Shown here: one piece after another, positions 8,206-20,467 of the stretch
How the letters are laid out: each line of letters opens with the position of its first letter
Numbering within the stretch: position 1 is the first letter of the stretch
Assembly (NCBI RefSeq): GCF_016461825.1
Contig: NZ_JAEMNU010000123.1
Coordinates: 90,925-154,924, forward strand
Source: Rugamonas violacea
GTDB taxonomy: Bacteria; Pseudomonadota; Gammaproteobacteria; Burkholderiales; Burkholderiaceae_D
Reading direction: 5' to 3'
DNA length: 64,000 nt
Position numbers and translations under genes: made by a program
The notes under the pieces: model-generated
Databases searched by the model: none
What the model was told of the DNA's origin: nothing
The model's input: the letters and a program-made list of their open reading frames with translations, nothing else

Positions 8206-11200
8206 TCGCCCGTGTCATCCGCGCCGCCATCGCCAACCGCGTCTGGGTGCTGATCGCGGCGGCCATCCTCACCGGCTGGGGCCTGCTGTCGCTGCAAAAG
8301 ACCTCGCTCGACGCGCTGCCCGACCTGTCCGACACCCAGGTCATCATCCGCGCCCAATATCCCGGCCAGGCGCCGCAGTTGGTGGAGGACCAGGTCACCT
8401 ATCCGCTCACCACCGCCCTGCTCTCCGTGCCCGGCGCGAAGACGGTGCGCGGCTACTCCTTCTTCGGCGACGCCTTCGTCTACGTGCTGTTCGACGACGC
8501 CACCGACCTGTATTGGGCGCGTGCCCGCGTCACCGAATACCTGAACCAGGTGCAGGGCCGCCTGCCCGCCGGCGTGCGCGCCGAGTTGGGTCCGGACGGC
8601 ACCGGCGTCGGCTGGATCTACGAATACGCGCTGGTCGACCGCAGCGGTCGACACGACCTGGGCCAGCTGCGCGCCCTGAACGACTGGTTCCTCAAGTTCG
8701 AACTGAAGACCGTGCCGGACGTGGCCGAAGTGGCCAGCATCGGCGGCATGGTCAAGCAGTACCAGATCGTGCTCGACCCGAACAAGCTGCGCGCCTTCGG
8801 CATGTCGCAAGCCAGGGTGCTGGCGGCGCTCGGCAAGGCCAACCAGGAGAGCGGCGGCTCGGTGCTCGAACTGGCCGAGACCGAGTACATGGTGCGCGCA
8901 CGCGGCTATCTGCGCACGCTGGAGGACTTCGCCACGATCCCGCTGTCCGCCAGCGAGACCGGCACGCCGGTGCTGCTGCGCGACGTCGCCACGATCCGCC
9001 TCGGCCCCGAGATGCGCCGCGGCATAGCCGAACTCAATGGCCAGGGCGAGGTGGCCGGCGGCGTGGTGATTATGCGCTCCGGTAAAAACGCGCTCGACAC
9101 CATCGCCGCCGTCAAACGCAAGCTGGAAACGCTGAAGGCCTCGCTGCCCAAGGGCGTCGAGGTGGTGGCCACCTACGACCGCTCGACGCTGATCAAGGCC
9201 TCCGTCGCCAACCTGAGCGACAAGCTGGTCGAGGAGTTCGTCGTCGTCGCGCTGGTCTGCGCGCTGTTCCTGTTCCACCTGCGCAGCGCGCTGGTGGCCA
9301 TCGTCACGCTGCCCCTGGCCGTGCTGACCGCCTTCATCGTCATGCGCTACCAGGGCGTCAACGCCAACATCATGTCGCTGGGCGGCATCGCCATCGCCGT
9401 CGGCGCCGCCACCGACGCGGCGCTGGTGCTGATCGAGAACGCCCACAAGCACCTGGAGGCCTGGGGCCACGCCCATCCCGGACAGGGCATCGACGCCGGG
9501 CAGCGCTGGGACATCATCACCGAGGCTTCGATCGAAGTCGGGCCGGCGCTGTTCTTCTCGCTGCTGATCGTCACGCTGTCCTTCATCCCCGTGTTCGGCC
9601 TGGAGGCGCAGGAAGGCAAGCTGTTCGCGCCGCTGGCCTACACCAAGACCTACACCCTGGCCGCCGCCGCCGCGTTGGCCATCACGCTGATTCCCGTGTT
9701 GATGGGCTACCTGATTCGCGGCCGCATCCCCAGCGAGGCGGCCAATCCGCTCAACCGGGTGCTGATGCGCGCCTACCGGCCACTGCTCGACGCCAGCCTG
9801 AGGCACCCGCTGGCGACCATCGCCATCGCCGTCGCCGCGCTGGCGCTGACCGCCATCCCCATCGCCCGCCTGGGCGGCGAATTCCTGCCGCCGCTCGACG
9901 AGGGCGACCTGCTGTACATGCCGTCGGCGCTGCCCGGCCTGTCCGCCGCCAAGGCCGGCGAGCTGCTGCAGCAGACCGACCGACTGATCAAAACCGTGCC
10001 CGAGGTGGCCACGGTGTTCGGCAAAGCCGGCCGCGCCGAGTCGGCCACCGATCCGGCGCCGATGGAGATGTTCGAGACCACCATCCAGTTCAAGCCGCGC
10101 GGGCAATGGCGCGCCGGCATGACGCCGGCCAGGCTGGTCGAGGAACTGGACCGCGTGGTCAAGGTGCCCGGCCTGTCCAATGTGTGGGTGCCGCCGATCC
10201 GCAACCGCATCGACATGCTCTCGACCGGCATCAAGACGCCGGTCGGCATCAAGGTCTCCGGCGCCGATTTGAAGCAGATCGACGCAATCGCCACGCAGAT
10301 CGAGGCCGCCGTGCGCGACCTGCCCGGGGTCAGCTCGGCGCTGGCCGAACGGCTCGGCGGCGGGCGCTACATCGACATCAGCATCGACCGCGCCCGCGCC
10401 GCGCGCTACGGCCTGGCGGTGGCCGACGTGCAGTCGGTGGTGTCGGCCGCCATCGGCGGCGCCAACGTCGGCGAGGTGATCGACGGCCGCCAGCGCTTCC
10501 CGATCAACGTGCGCTATCCGCAGGACTACCGCAACTCGCTGCAGGCGCTGCGCGAGCTGCCGCTGGTGACGGAGAAAGGCGCGCAGCTGCGCCTCGGCGA
10601 CGTCGCCACCCTCGCCGTCGGCGACGGCCCGCCGATGATACGCAGCGAGAACGCGCGCCTGTCCGGCTGGGTCTATGTCGACGTGCGCGGCGCCGACCTG
10701 CTCGGCGTGGTGCGCGCCATGCAGGCGCGGGTGGCGCAGCGGGTCGCGCTGCCGCCGGCCTATTCGATCGGCTGGTCGGGCCAGTTCGAGTATCTGGAGC
10801 GCGCCTCGGCCAAGCTGAAGACCGTGGTGCCGCTGACGCTGGCGCTGATCTTCGTGCTGCTCTACTTCGCCTTCCGCTCCACGGCCGAGGCGGCGCTGCT
10901 GATGCTGACGGTGCCGTTCGCGCTGATCGGCGGCTTCTGGTTCATCTGGGCGCTGGGCCACGCCGTGTCGGTGGCGACGGCGGTCGGCTTCATCGCCCTG
11001 GCCGGGCTGGCGGCGGAATTCGGCGTGGTGATGCTGGTCTATCTGCGCAACGCGCTGCAAAGCCGGCTGGATGCCGGCCGGCCGCTGACGCAGGAGCTGA
11101 TCCTGGAGGCGATCCGCGAAGGCGCCGTGCTGCGCGTGCGGCCCAAGGCCATGACGGTGGCGGTGATCCTGGCCGGCCTGCTGCCGATCATGTTCGGCGG

Positions 11201-11357
11201 CGGCGCCGGCTCGGAGGTGATGCAGCGCATCGCCGCGCCCATGGTCGGCGGCATGGTGACGGCGCCGTTGCTGTCGCTGTTCGTCATCCCCGCCGCCTGG
11301 CGCCTGCTGCAACAGCGCCGCCTGCGCCGGCCGCCAACGCCCCGCGCGGCGGCCTGA
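8202..11357 (+). CDS. cusA: Cu(I)/Ag(I) RND efflux pump (CusA-type)
   Basis: 1051 residues, the full length of heavy-metal RND pumps, with twelve expected membrane helices and two large periplasmic loops. The methionines that bind Cu/Ag in E. coli CusA (Met573, Met623, Met672) fall at exactly the same residue numbers here, in [17 protein letters not shown] and [10 protein letters not shown]. The helix-4 motif [18 protein letters not shown] keeps the Asp of the proton pathway and the ENAHK signature of the monovalent-metal subgroup. This makes Cu(I)/Ag(I) a better substrate call than Zn/Co/Cd. Proton-driven export from periplasm and cytoplasm through CusB and the TolC channel is the known family role. 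Confidence 0.96.
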   Translation: MIARVIRAAIANRVWVLIAAAILTGWGLLSLQKTSLDALPDLSDTQVIIRAQYPGQAPQLVEDQVTYPLTTALLSVPGAKTVRGYSFFGDAFVYVLFDDATDLYWARARVTEYLNQVQGRLPAGVRAELGPDGTGVGWIYEYALVDRSGRHDLGQLRALNDWFLKFELKTVPDVAEVASIGGMVKQYQIVLDPNKLRAFGMSQARVLAALGKANQESGGSVLELAETEYMVRARGYLRTLEDFATIPLSASETGTPVLLRDVATIRLGPEMRRGIAELNGQGEVAGGVVIMRSGKNALDTIAAVKRKLETLKASLPKGVEVVATYDRSTLIKASVANLSDKLVEEFVVVALVCALFLFHLRSALVAIVTLPLAVLTAFIVMRYQGVNANIMSLGGIAIAVGAATDAALVLIENAHKHLEAWGHAHPGQGIDAGQRWDIITEASIEVGPALFFSLLIVTLSFIPVFGLEAQEGKLFAPLAYTKTYTLAAAAALAITLIPVLMGYLIRGRIPSEAANPLNRVLMRAYRPLLDASLRHPLATIAIAVAALALTAIPIARLGGEFLPPLDEGDLLYMPSALPGLSAAKAGELLQQTDRLIKTVPEVATVFGKAGRAESATDPAPMEMFETTIQFKPRGQWRAGMTPARLVEELDRVVKVPGLSNVWVPPIRNRIDMLSTGIKTPVGIKVSGADLKQIDAIATQIEAAVRDLPGVSSALAERLGGGRYIDISIDRARAARYGLAVADVQSVVSAAIGGANVGEVIDGRQRFPINVRYPQDYRNSLQALRELPLVTEKGAQLRLGDVATLAVGDGPPMIRSENARLSGWVYVDVRGADLLGVVRAMQARVAQRVALPPAYSIGWSGQFEYLERASAKLKTVVPLTLALIFVLLYFAFRSTAEAALLMLTVPFALIGGFWFIWALGHAVSVATAVGFIALAGLAAEFGVVMLVYLRNALQSRLDAGRPLTQELILEAIREGAVLRVRPKAMTVAVILAGLLPIMFGGGAGSEVMQRIAAPMVGGMVTAPLLSLFVIPAAWRLLQQRRLRRPPTPRAAA

Positions 11358-11420
11358 TCCAAAGTGACTAGTTCCAAAGGCGGCTGGGATTGCTGCAAGG
11401 CACGTCGGTAAAATGGTGAC

Positions 11421-11810
11421 ATGAAAATCGACCGAGTCACGCGCCTGTTTGCCGCCTGGATTGCATGCTTTGCACTCCTTGCGGCGGCGCTTGTCCCGGC
11501 GATGACGCATTTGCTGCCGTCGGCGTCGGCCACCATGATGGCGGACATTTGCTCCAGCGGCGGCGGCACGTCCGCCGCCGCCAGCAGTAACGCTGCCGAT
11601 CCCGCCGCGCCCGCCGACAAGGGCATGCACGGCGAGCACTGCCAGTATTGCTACAGCCATGCCAACGCCAGCACCCTGCCGCCCAGCATCCCGCTGACAC
11701 TGGCGCCCGCCGGCGCGCCAGCCTTGCAGCCGACGCTGTTCTACCAATCCCCCGGCCCGCTGTTCATCCGGGCCAACGCGCAATCGCGCGCCCCGCCCGC
11801 CCTCAGCTGA
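11421..11810 (+). CDS. DUF2946 family protein
   Basis: 129 residues. An N-terminal hydrophobic helix (AWIACFALLAAALVPAMTHLL) precedes a Cys/His segment (MHGEHCQYCYSH), and the tail reads FYQSPGPLF then AQSRAPP, all typical of DUF2946. The function is unknown, but members commonly sit with copper and TonB genes. HCQYC could bind metal. It follows cusA by 63 bases on the same strand and is probably the last intact gene of the copper arm. Confidence 0.8.
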   Translation: MKIDRVTRLFAAWIACFALLAAALVPAMTHLLPSASATMMADICSSGGGTSAAASSNAADPAAPADKGMHGEHCQYCYSHANASTLPPSIPLTLAPAGAPALQPTLFYQSPGPLFIRANAQSRAPPALS

Positions 11811-11973
11811 TCGCTGCCTGATCGTCGCCACACCGTTAGGCCATCGGCTGGCCGGTGCGCGGCTCCCGCTGCCCCGACCGTCGCCGGTGCCGGCCGGCGT
11901 AACGCCGCCGCATTGCCCGAATGCCGTTCAGTTGAGACGCCGGCAGCTACAAAACCACCCAAAGGCAGAGAAC

Positions 11974-12371
11974 CGGGATCAATCGTCGACCGCGCCGGCC
12001 GCGTCTACATCGCCTGGATCGACAAACGCGACATCGAGCTGGCCAAGGCGCGCAAGAAGTCCTACCGTGGCGCGGCGATTTATTACGCCGTGTCCGACGA
12101 CGCCGGCGCCAGCTTCAAAGGCGACTTCAAGGTGGCCCACCACGGCCCCTCGCTGGCCTCGGCGCCGACGGCAAGCGCCATCAAACCTGGTTCGGCGTGC
12201 GCGGCGAGACCGGCGGAGTGTTCTATGGCGTCGCCGACGCCGACGGTAATTTGCGTGCGAGGCAAAAGCAATTTTTGCCCCGGCTAGGAGCGGCATTTGT
12301 GCCACCGGCGGCCGGCGGCGAACCCCGTCACTGCTTTCTGTTCAGGCAACCATTCGCGCCAGACATGCTGT
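11974..12371 (+). pseudogene. Remnant of a sialidase/BNR-repeat-like exported protein
   Basis: Two adjacent frames together give recognisable pieces of one protein. The first runs IVDRAGRVYIAWIDKRDIEL and YYAVSDDAGASFKGDF up to HHGPSLAS; the second resumes with DGKRHQTWFGVRGETGG and FYGVADADG and stops at a TAG at 12369. The join needs a frameshift near 12165, there is no start codon or signal peptide upstream, and the piece is far shorter than a sialidase-like beta-propeller. The 5' edge abuts a repeat fragment (AAACCACCCAAAGGC at 11952). I read it as a decayed member of the exo-alpha-sialidase-like proteins that accompany copper genes in related bacteria; the family assignment is from memory of such motifs. 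Confidence 0.6.
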
Positions 12372-12525
12372 AGCGTAAGCAATCTATAAATCACCACAAT
12401 CGCGCTGAGCGAATTTCAGCATGCTACCCTAAATCAGCGATTGGAAATATCCGTCGTCAGTGGAATATCCCTCTTTTCAACTCAGTGCCACAACCGTGGG
12501 TAAGTTCAAGAAAGAAGAATAAAAA

Positions 12526-13381
12526 ATGAACACGATGAAAATGACAGTTCCGCTGCTGATAGGGCTAGCCAGCGGTTTCGCACACGCTTCGAGCGCGCCA
12601 TCGTTGGGTAGTGCTCAGACATATGCGGCGCTTAGTGCGTCGACCTTGACCAATACGGGGCCAACGACAATCTTGGGTGACCTTGGTGTATGGCCCGGTT
12701 CGGCCATCACTGGCATCGGCAGCATCATGCTGATCGGCACAGCGCACATAGGCGATGCGACGGCCAACCTGGCGCAAGTCGACGCGCGCAATGCCTACAA
12801 TGCGCTGGCTGCCGAAGCCGTCACTGGCAACCTGTCCGGCCAGGATCTCGGCACATTGGGCGCCGCCTTGACACCCGGCGTCTACCGCTTCGATTCCTCC
12901 GCCCAGCTGACCGGGACATTGACGTTGGACGCCATGAACGACCCGCATGCGCTGTTCATTTTCCAAATTGCCAGCACGCTGACCACGGCCAGCAATGCCA
13001 TGGTCAATGTCATCAACGGAAGCAGCGGCAGCGGTGTCTTCTGGCAAGTCGGCAGTTCGGCCACGCTGGGCACGGCTACTTTATTTGCCGGCAATCTTCT
13101 GGCGGACCAGAGCATTACGCTGACAACGGCCTCAAGAATTCTCTGCGGGCGGGCCATCGCCTTGGCGGGGGGCCTTGACGCTCGATACCAATACCCTTTC
13201 GAACGATTGCGGCGCGTTTAACGACACAACTGGTATATCGGACTTCGGCAGCAAAGGATATAGCGGCGTGTCGGCGGTGCCGGAGCCGACGTCGGCGGCG
13301 ATGTTGTTGGCGGGCTTGGGCGCGGCAGGGTTCAAGGCCCGGCGCCGCCTGTCCCACCTTCGGCACGGGGCCTCGACTTAA
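12526..13381 (+). pseudogene. Ice-binding-like (DUF3494) PEP-CTERM protein, frameshifted
   Basis: The first frame (12526-13221) encodes a signal peptide and a DUF3494 domain, a right-handed beta-solenoid with motifs such as LGSAQTYAALSAST, GDLGVWPGSAITG, LTPGVYRFDSSAQLTG and FIFQIASTLTT. At the G run 13167-13172 it slips into a wrong frame and ends with QYPFERLRRV. Dropping one G continues as LTLDTNTLSNDCGAF, the proper end of the domain, then VPEPTSAAMLLAGLG and a KARRR tail, which is a PEP-CTERM exosortase sorting signal ending at 13381. The gene is thus either a recent pseudogene, slippage-controlled, or carries a sequencing error. It stands alone between the copper remnant and the tRNAs. 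Confidence 0.8.
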
Positions 13382-13417
13382 GGATATTGGCGGGTGCCTG
13401 CAGGAAAAATCCAGGCG

Positions 13418-13450
13418 TAAAAAAGGACTCTAGATCAACTCTAAGTCCTT
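13418..13450 (-). terminator. Rho-independent terminator after tRNA-Arg
   Basis: Inverted arms AAGGACT (13423-13429) and AGTCCTT (13444-13450), followed on the minus strand by a run of U encoded by the A tract at 13419-13424. It lies just past the 3' end of tRNA-Arg. Confidence 0.85.
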
Positions 13451-13458
13451 GATTTTAT

Positions 13459-13535
<77 letters not shown>

Positions 13536-13611
13536 CGAGAAAATGTCGCGGCACGAATGTGTCGCGGAAATGAAAAACGGGTTGTCAGAGACAACCCGTT
13601 TTAAAAGTTCT

Positions 13612-13688
13612 TGGTCGGAGTACAAGGATTCGAACCTTGGACCCCCTGGTCCCAAACCAGGTGCGCTACCGGGCTGCGCCACACTCCG
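13612..13688 (-). tRNA. tRNA-Pro (anticodon TGG)
   Basis: 77-nt cloverleaf on the minus strand with acceptor CGGAGTG / TACTCCG, encoded CCA, anticodon stem-loop CTGGTTTGGGACCAG giving TGG, and T-loop GGTTCGAATCC. It is 76 bases upstream of tRNA-Arg, so the two probably share a transcript ending at the terminator 13418-13450. Confidence 0.96.
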
Positions 13689-13751
13689 AAGACAACATCA
13701 TAGCCGCCGTGGCGACTTTCGTCAAGGTTCCCACCACAAATGTACTAATTA

Positions 13752-15101
13752 CTATGCGGCGAGCGGGACCTCGACCTTGTCGGCGATGCGGCGCGCCATC
13801 GACTCGGCGTCGGCGGCGTTGCGGGCTTCGACCATCACGCGGATCAAAGGTTCCGTGCCGGAGGCACGGATCAGCACGCGGCCGCTGTCGCCCAGCTCGC
13901 GCTCGACCTGCTCCTTCTCGCTGACCATGGCGGCGTTCTTGGTCCAGTCGAAACCGGGCGCGACGCGCACATTGATCAGGGTCTGCGGGAACAGCACCAG
14001 CTCGGCGGCGCACTGCTCGAGCGACTGGCCGCTGCGCTTGAGCGCCGACAACACCTGCAAGGACGAGACGATGCCGTCGCCGGTGGTGTGCTTGTCCAGG
14101 CACAGCAGATGGCCGGAGCCCTCGCCGCCCAAGATCCAACCGCGCTCCTGCATCACTTCGAGCACGTAGCGGTCGCCCACCTTGGCGCGGGCGAAGCCGA
14201 TGTTGCGCTCCTTGAAGGCCACTTCCAGCGCCATATTGGTCATCAGGGTGCCGACGGCGCCGGGCACCGGGCCGGTGGCCAGGCGGTCCATCACCATCAC
14301 GTACAGCAGCTCGTCGCCGTTGTACAGGCGGCCGTTGGCGTCGCACATGATCAGGCGGTCGGCGTCGCCGTCGAGGGCGATGCCGAGGTCGGCGCCGTGG
14401 GCCAGCACGGCGGCCGACATGGCGGCCGGCGCGGTGGCGCCGAAGCCGGCGTTGATGTTGAAGCCGTCCGGCTTGTTGCCGATGGCGATGACCTCGGCGC
14501 CCAGTTCATGGAACACGTGGGGCGCGATGTTGTAGGCGGCGCCGTGGGCGCAGTCGACGACGATCTTCAGGCCGCGCAGGTCGAGCTCGTTGGGGAAGCT
14601 GCTCTTGCAAAATTCGATGTAGCGGCCCTGGGCGTCGTCCAGGCGCTTGGCGCGGCCCAGTTTTTCCGACGGCACGCAGTCCATCGGCTGCTCCAGCGCC
14701 GCTTCGATCTCCAGCTCGACGGCGTCGGGCAGCTTGGTGCCCTGGTCGGAGAAGAACTTGATGCCGTTGTCCTGGAAGGGGTTGTGCGAGGCGGAGATCA
14801 CCACGCCGGCCGACAGGCGCAGCGCCCGCGTCAGGTAGGCGATGGCCGGGGTCGGCATCGGGCCGGCCAGCATCACGTCAACGCCGGCGGCGGAGAAGCC
14901 GGCCTCCAGCGCCGCCTCCAGCATGTAGCCGGAGATGCGCGTGTCCTTGCCGATCAGCACCGTCGGGCGGGCCGCGCCGGCGCGCACCTTGGCCAGCACC
15001 TTGCCGGCGGCGTAGCCCAAACGCATCACGAAGTCGGGCGTGATCGGCGCCACGCCGACCAGGCCGCGCACACCATCGGTACCAAAATATTTACGTGCCA
15101 T
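13752..15101 (-). CDS. glmM: Phosphoglucosamine mutase
   Basis: 449 residues, the family length. It converts glucosamine-6-phosphate to glucosamine-1-phosphate for UDP-GlcNAc, the precursor of peptidoglycan and LPS. The phosphoserine loop [16 protein letters not shown] is intact (catalytic Ser about 105), as are the metal loop ALDGDADR and the sugar loop GGEGSGH. The C-terminal phosphate-binding segment [15 protein letters not shown] is complete. The start [13 protein letters not shown] is conserved. It follows folP by 62 bases, the usual folP-glmM order. Confidence 0.98.
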   Translation of the reverse strand: MARKYFGTDGVRGLVGVAPITPDFVMRLGYAAGKVLAKVRAGAARPTVLIGKDTRISGYMLEAALEAGFSAAGVDVMLAGPMPTPAIAYLTRALRLSAGVVISASHNPFQDNGIKFFSDQGTKLPDAVELEIEAALEQPMDCVPSEKLGRAKRLDDAQGRYIEFCKSSFPNELDLRGLKIVVDCAHGAAYNIAPHVFHELGAEVIAIGNKPDGFNINAGFGATAPAAMSAAVLAHGADLGIALDGDADRLIMCDANGRLYNGDELLYVMVMDRLATGPVPGAVGTLMTNMALEVAFKERNIGFARAKVGDRYVLEVMQERGWILGGEGSGHLLCLDKHTTGDGIVSSLQVLSALKRSGQSLEQCAAELVLFPQTLINVRVAPGFDWTKNAAMVSEKEQVERELGDSGRVLIRASGTEPLIRVMVEARNAADAESMARRIADKVEVPLAA

Positions 15102-15163
15102 GTTTAAACTCTCTAGAAAAAATGACTGAAGTTGACTGTGAAATGAACCGACTAGCGCTTGAA

Positions 15164-16003
15164 TTAGTGGGCCGCGCGCCAGACCTTGAGCGCGTCGACC
15201 GTCTCCGCCACATCATGCACCCGCACGATGGCGGCGCCATGCGCTACCGCAGCCAAGGCGCCGGCCAGGCTGCCGGCCAGGCGCTGCTCGACCGGCTTGC
15301 CGGTCACCGCGCCGATCATCGACTTGCGCGACAGGCCGGCCAACAGCGGCAGGCCGAGTTCCTCGACCAGTTGGCGGCCGGCCTTGAGCAAGGCGTAATT
15401 ATGCTCCACGGTCTTGCCAAAACCAAAACCGGGATCGATGCACAGGCGGCGCCGCTCGATGCCGGCGGCCGTCAGCGCCGCGACCCGCTGGCGCAGGAAG
15501 GCCAGCACCTCGGCCACCACGTCGGCGTAGGCCGGCTGCAGTTGCATGGTTTGCGGCGCGCTTTGCATGTGCATGATGCACAACGCGCAGTCGCTGTCGC
15601 GCACCGCCTCGATGGCGCCGGGCGCGCGGAAGGCGTTGATGTCGTTGACCATGTCGACGCCGGCGATGACCGCCTCGCGCATCACCTGCGGCTTATAGGT
15701 GTCGACCGAGATCGGCTTGCCACAGTCGCGCAGCGCGTACAGCACCGGCATCACGCGCGCCAGTTCCCGCTCCAGCGGCAACGGCGGCGCGCCGGGCCGG
15801 CTCGATTCGCCGCCGACGTCGATGATGTCGACGCCCTCGAGCAGCATCTGCTCGGCGTGGGAGATGGCGAACTCGAGCGACTGGTGTTGGCCGCCGTCGG
15901 AGAAGGAGTCGGGCGTGACGTTGAGGATGCCCATGACGCGGGCGCGGGCGCCCTCGCCCGCCAAGGGGAAATTGAAGCGGCCGAACTGGAATTGTGCTGG
16001 CAT
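15164..16003 (-). CDS. folP: Dihydropteroate synthase
   Basis: 279 residues from MPAQFQFG. It condenses 6-hydroxymethyl-dihydropterin pyrophosphate with p-aminobenzoate in folate synthesis and is the sulfonamide target. Signature loops are present: [26 protein letters not shown], and [13 protein letters not shown]-initiated extension to 16045 is possible but would start inside the terminator downstream of ftsH, so the ATG at 16001-16003 is chosen, giving the family's usual length. It is followed by glmM. Confidence 0.96.
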   Translation of the reverse strand: MPAQFQFGRFNFPLAGEGARARVMGILNVTPDSFSDGGQHQSLEFAISHAEQMLLEGVDIIDVGGESSRPGAPPLPLERELARVMPVLYALRDCGKPISVDTYKPQVMREAVIAGVDMVNDINAFRAPGAIEAVRDSDCALCIMHMQSAPQTMQLQPAYADVVAEVLAFLRQRVAALTAAGIERRRLCIDPGFGFGKTVEHNYALLKAGRQLVEELGLPLLAGLSRKSMIGAVTGKPVEQRLAGSLAGALAAVAHGAAIVRVHDVAETVDALKVWRAAH

Positions 16004-16047
16004 TAAACGTAACTTGAAGTATGGAAATAAAAGGCGGACGCCCAATG

Positions 16048-16076
16048 AAAAAGGGCGAGGATCTCTCCTCGCCCTT
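16048..16076 (-). terminator. Terminator between ftsH and folP
   Basis: Perfect 11-bp stem AAGGGCGAGGA / TCCTCGCCCTT with a 4-base loop, followed on the minus strand by five U. It sits between the end of ftsH and the start of folP, so folP-glmM may rely partly on read-through or on its own promoter. Confidence 0.88.
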
Positions 16077-16104
16077 CACTGCGCCATGCTAGCGGGCGGA
16101 ACGA

Positions 16105-17985
<1,881 letters not shown>

Positions 17986-18199
17986 GAAAACTCCTTGGAT
18001 GCGGGGCGCATCTTGTACCGATAGCTAGAAACCCGATTTTACTCGCAATAAGCAGGCGGTGCCAGAAGCCCACCCTTGCGCGCGGCCAAAATTAGCACGG
18101 CGCGCAGCGGAAAAGGCGGTATTTTGCCGTTTTATCCATCTTGCCTGAAGCAAGATGGCGGCCAACCGCCCTTCCCTGCATGGATGTGCGGCTGTTGCC

Positions 18200-18895
18200 C
18201 TAGATATCAAGGGCGGAATCGTCGTCCGCCGGGCTATTTTGCAGCTTATTTTCGATCGGATGCTTGAGGCCCCGCCCAAGCAGGAAGATTTCCGACGATT
18301 TGTCGCGACTCGCCTTGGGTTTCTTCTGCACGACGATCTTGAACTCGGCGCGGAACTTCTCGACGATCTGGCTGTAGCCCATGCCGTTGAAGCATTTCAC
18401 CAGCAGCGCGCCCGAGGGTTTCAGGTGCAGCTGGGAAAACTCGACGGCCAGGTCGATCAGATGCTCCATGCGCGCCGAATCGGCCGTGGCGATGCCCGAC
18501 AGGTTGGGCGCCATGTCCGACAGCACCACGTCGACCTTGCGGCCGGCCAGCGCCACTTCCAGTTGACGCAGGATGCGCGCCTCGCGGAAATCGCCCTGGA
18601 TGAAGTGGAAGTCGGCGATCGGTTCCATCGGCAACATGTCCAGGCCGATCAGGATGCCGTTGATGCCGCCGCCCTCCTTGCCGGCCATCTTGCGCCGGGC
18701 GTACTGCCCCCAGCTGCCGGGGGTGCAGCCAAGGTCGACGACGACCTGGCCCGGTTTGATCAGTTTCTCGTCCTCATCGATTTCCTTCAGCTTGAACGCG
18801 GCCCGGGCGCGGTAGCCCTCTTTCTGCGCCAACTTCACGTAAGGATCGTTAATGTGGTCGTGTAACCAGTTTTTGTTTAATTTGTTCTTTGCCAT
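18200..18895 (-). CDS. rlmE: 23S rRNA (uridine-2552 2'-O) methyltransferase
   Basis: 231 residues starting [14 protein letters not shown]. The Rossmann SAM-binding motif [15 protein letters not shown] and the K-D-K-E tetrad region (for example [13 protein letters not shown] and ALLVKCFNG) match RlmE/FtsJ. It methylates the A-loop of the large ribosomal subunit. The C-terminus extends beyond the family core with a basic stretch ([12 protein letters not shown]). It is transcribed toward ftsH and away from yhbY, sharing a 42-base divergent promoter region with it. Confidence 0.96.
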   Translation of the reverse strand: MAKNKLNKNWLHDHINDPYVKLAQKEGYRARAAFKLKEIDEDEKLIKPGQVVVDLGCTPGSWGQYARRKMAGKEGGGINGILIGLDMLPMEPIADFHFIQGDFREARILRQLEVALAGRKVDVVLSDMAPNLSGIATADSARMEHLIDLAVEFSQLHLKPSGALLVKCFNGMGYSQIVEKFRAEFKIVVQKKPKASRDKSSEIFLLGRGLKHPIENKLQNSPADDDSALDI

Positions 18896-18937
18896 TCGCG
18901 TAGAATACTGCTTTTAAGGGAAACACTAAAAATTATT

Positions 18938-19411
18938 ATGCTAAAACTTACACCCGTTGAGCGCAGCGCCTTGCGCGCTGAAGCACACGCGCTGAAGCCT
19001 ATCGTCATCATTGGCGAAGCGGGCTTGACACCTGCCGTCATCAAGGAAATCGACCTCGGTCTCGACTCGCACGGACTGATCAAAGTCCGTGTGTTTGGCG
19101 ACGACCGCGAGGCACGCGTCGCGATGTACGACACGATTTGCACGCAACTGGATGCAGCACCGGTACAACATATTGGCAAACTGCTGGTTCTGTACCGTCC
19201 GAAAAAAGAAGTGGTGAAAGAGAGCAAGACCCGCTCCGGCAAGGGTATGCGCGAAGTCACCATCGTCAAGCCTAGCCCGAGCGGCACCAAGCGGCCATCG
19301 GTGACCAAGGTCATGATCAAGGGTAATGAGCGGGTCACCGCCGGCGGCAACATCCGCCGTGCCAAGCCGCGCCAGGCCTCGGCCAAGAAAAGCGCCCTGG
19401 GCAGCAAGTAA
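18938..19411 (+). CDS. yhbY: YhbY family RNA-binding protein
   Basis: 157 residues. The CRS1/YhbY (CRM) domain fills about residues 1-97, with LKPIVIIGEAGLTPAVIKEI and the GxxG-like loop region. The remaining 60 residues form a basic, low-complexity tail (KKEVVKESKTRSGKG, RRAKPRQASAKK), longer than E. coli YhbY (97 aa) and probably RNA-contacting. YhbY associates with pre-50S particles, which fits its divergence from the rRNA methyltransferase rlmE. Confidence 0.93.
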   Translation: MLKLTPVERSALRAEAHALKPIVIIGEAGLTPAVIKEIDLGLDSHGLIKVRVFGDDREARVAMYDTICTQLDAAPVQHIGKLLVLYRPKKEVVKESKTRSGKGMREVTIVKPSPSGTKRPSVTKVMIKGNERVTAGGNIRRAKPRQASAKKSALGSK

Positions 19412-19468
19412 GCCCGCGGTGCTTGTTTTTTGGCGACACCACGCGGTGTCGCCGGGAATCGCCATGCA

Positions 19469-19499
19469 GGGGTCGGATCTGAGGATCCGGCCCTTTTTT
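19469..19499 (+). terminator. Terminator after yhbY
   Basis: Stem GGGTCGGAT / ATCCGGCCC followed by TTTTTT, downstream of yhbY. A second hairpin (GGCGACACC / GGTGTCGCC) precedes it at 19432-19453. It separates yhbY from the convergent DUF4149 gene. Confidence 0.8.
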
Positions 19500-19514
19500 A
19501 CGTCTCGATGTTAT

Positions 19515-19958
19515 TTATTGCTTAATTACCAACCATCCCGCCAGCAGGCTCTGTACCAGGAAGATGCAGCTGGAGATGCCGTGCAACATGCCGAAGCGGC
19601 CCTTGGCGGCCGATTCCATCACCCCGGCCGGTCCCGCCGCCGCGCGCAATTCCGCCATCAGCGGCTGCAAGCCGAAATGCGAGGCCAGCGTGCAGGCCAG
19701 CATCGCCAGGACAATCAGCAACAGGGTGCGCCGCCGCGCGGCCGAGAAATCTTTCCCCAGCCACAACAGCAACAACAACGCCGCGCCGCAGGCCAGCGAC
19801 AGCAGCGCCTCGACGCGGAACAGGCTGGCGGCGATCGTGCCGGCCAGCACGCGGTCGCTCAGGGTGGCGAACAGCGTGGGCGCGGCCAGATAGCCGACCG
19901 TCCACAGGCTGCCGGCCCACAAGGTGGCCAGCAGCAGCCGGGCGCGGGCGAGCAGCAT
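19515..19958 (-). CDS. DUF4149 membrane protein
   Basis: 147 residues with four predicted membrane helices (LLLATLWAGSLWTVGYL, ALLSLACGAALLLLLWL, TLLLIVLAMLACTLA, SSCIFLVQSLLAGWLVI). The conserved N-terminal pattern and the helix-4 end FLVQSLLAGWLV are typical of DUF4149. The function is unknown. Its ATG overlaps the greA stop by one base (TGATG), so it is translated from the greA mRNA. Confidence 0.85.
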   Translation of the reverse strand: MLLARARLLLATLWAGSLWTVGYLAAPTLFATLSDRVLAGTIAASLFRVEALLSLACGAALLLLLWLGKDFSAARRRTLLLIVLAMLACTLASHFGLQPLMAELRAAAGPAGVMESAAKGRFGMLHGISSCIFLVQSLLAGWLVIKQ

Positions 19959-20434
19959 CAGATGTAGCGCACTTCCAGAATCTCGTATTCGCGCGGGCCG
20001 GACGGCGCTTGCACCTCGACCACGTCGCCGGCCGACTTGCCGATCAACGCGCGGGCGATCGGCGACGTCACCGACACCTTGCTCAGTTTCAGGTCGGCCT
20101 CATCCAGGCCGACGATCTGGTAGGTCACCTTGGTGCCCGAGTCCAGGTCTTCCAGATCGACGGTCGAAGCGAACACCACGCGGCCTTCCGCGTCCAGGGT
20201 GGTCGGATCGATGATCTGGGCGGCACTCAGCTTGCCTTCCAGTTCGGCGATGCGGCCTTCGACGAAGGCCTGGCGTTCCTTGGCGGCATCGTACTCGGCG
20301 TTCTCGGACAGGTCGCCATGCGAACGCGCTTCAGCGATCGCGTCAATGACGCTGCGACGCTCCTTGGTCTTCAACTGATGCAACTCTACTTTCAAGAGTT
20401 CCGCGCCGAACTTGGTAAGTGGGACTGAAGTCAT
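19958..20434 (-). CDS. greA: Transcription elongation factor GreA
   Basis: 158 residues, exactly family size. An N-terminal antiparallel coiled coil carries the acidic tip (SHGDLSENAEYDAAKE) that inserts into the RNA polymerase secondary channel to stimulate transcript cleavage. A C-terminal FKBP-like domain follows (SVTSPIARALIGKSAGD). It lies 99 bases downstream of carB, separated by a hairpin. Confidence 0.98.
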   Translation of the reverse strand: MTSVPLTKFGAELLKVELHQLKTKERRSVIDAIAEARSHGDLSENAEYDAAKERQAFVEGRIAELEGKLSAAQIIDPTTLDAEGRVVFASTVDLEDLDSGTKVTYQIVGLDEADLKLSKVSVTSPIARALIGKSAGDVVEVQAPSGPREYEILEVRYI

Positions 20435-20467
20435 GTTTTATCTGCTATTTACTGTGTTGTTACAACG

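Noticed and set aside
8103-11831. A 1242-codon open frame on the minus strand opposite cusA
   Set aside because: It mirrors cusA codon by codon in a GC-rich gene, has a low-complexity His/Gln/Arg composition with no domain, and cusA is unquestionably real.
18136-18158. Terminator after rlmE (CCATCTTGC / GCAAGATGG hairpin)
   Set aside because: The stem is real but is followed by ATAAAACGG rather than a U run, so termination is not supported.
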